64,000 nt of DNA from Branchiostoma floridae. Lineage: Eukaryota > Chordata > Leptocardii > Amphioxiformes > Branchiostomatidae. The translations under genes were made by a program, and so were the position numbers. The DNA is taken from contig NC_049981.1 in NCBI RefSeq assembly GCF_000003815.2, positions 25,355,875 to 25,419,874 on the forward strand, read 5' to 3'. The notes beneath the pieces were generated by a model. The model was not told the DNA's origin, did not search any database, and saw only the letters and a program-made list of their open reading frames with translations. Numbering within the stretch: position 1 is the first letter of the stretch; each line of letters begins with the position of its first letter. Positions 63,705-64,000 of the stretch are shown here, piece by piece.

Positions 63705-64000
63705 TGAATGTATCTGACCTTGTTGGTTCTGTGAGGGGGGGTGGGGGCCTCCTGACTATACAACCTTATATCTGTCCTTGTTCAGTTGTAAGGGGGAGGG
63801 GCTTATGACTACATGACCTTATATCTGTCCTTGTTCAGTTCTACGGGGGACTCCTGACTACATGACCTTGTATCTGTCCTTGTTCATTATAAGGGGGAGG
63901 GAGACTCCCGACTACATGACCTTGTATCTGTCCTTGTTCAGTTCTCTGGGAAAGGGGGGCTCCTGACTACATGACCTTGTACCTGCCCTTGTTGAGTGGT
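63705..64000 (-). repeat. Degenerate tandem array at the right edge
   Basis: About six units of 45-58 bp with the core gactacatgaccttgtatctg and tccttgttcagtt, separated by G-rich spacers. On the minus strand the outermost unit reads aagggcag|gtacaagg, a good donor form. The inner units read aaggacagatacaagg, where the GT is lost. This resembles the donor-anchored arrays in ZSWIM8 and FNIP, with the parental exon just outside. Alternatively all units share the short frame NKDRYKVM-stop, which could be a copied C-terminus. Confidence 0.6.

Overview
The window looks like nuclear DNA of an invertebrate deuterostome, most likely a lancelet (Branchiostoma). This is inferred from three vertebrate-like, intron-rich genes, a dense load of small DNA transposons, and minisatellites that sit on exon/intron boundaries, a feature I recall being described in amphioxus introns. 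It is an assembled scaffold with three N gaps (1579-1678, 42940-43100, 59494-59593).

Layout. 1-3.0 kb: an internally deleted mariner copy and an array of short palindromes. 3.7-33.9 kb (minus strand): a complete ZSWIM8 gene. I could splice 24 coding exons in frame into a protein of about 1,895 residues. Its first intron carries a 5'-truncated non-LTR retrotransposon. 34.4-38.1 kb (plus): RPS14 (uS11), head to head with ZSWIM8, with a noncoding TOP-type first exon and four coding exons giving 151 residues. 38.2-39.2 kb: one palindromic element nested inside another. 39.6-40.8 kb (minus): a two-exon BTB protein without kelch repeats. 41-45.8 kb: no gene seen, but a large foldback around a gap. 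45.8-60.1 kb (plus): a complete folliculin-interacting protein gene (FNIP), 19 exons and about 1,092 residues, plus a phase-compatible candidate alternative first exon. 60.1-64 kb: the FNIP 3' region, then probably the tail of a convergent minus-strand gene whose coding part lies outside.

The most striking theme is that intronic tandem duplications repeatedly include the edge of the neighbouring exon together with its splice site. I see this at seven exon edges in three unrelated genes: ZSWIM8 exons 2, 4, 6, 8 and 23, FNIP exon 10, and RPS14 exon 5. Two further cases are possible, upstream of the ZSWIM8 start exon and at the right end of the window. Some copies keep an intact donor and an open, almost unchanged reading frame. 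In ZSWIM8 exon 23 two copies are formally 66-nt in-frame cassette exons.

The genes do not form one pathway. ZSWIM8 is the substrate receptor of a cullin E3 ligase used in target-directed microRNA decay, RPS14 is a 40S ribosomal protein, and FNIP works with folliculin in lysosomal nutrient signalling. Exon coordinates were derived by hand from splice consensus, reading phase and recalled family similarity; no search was run.
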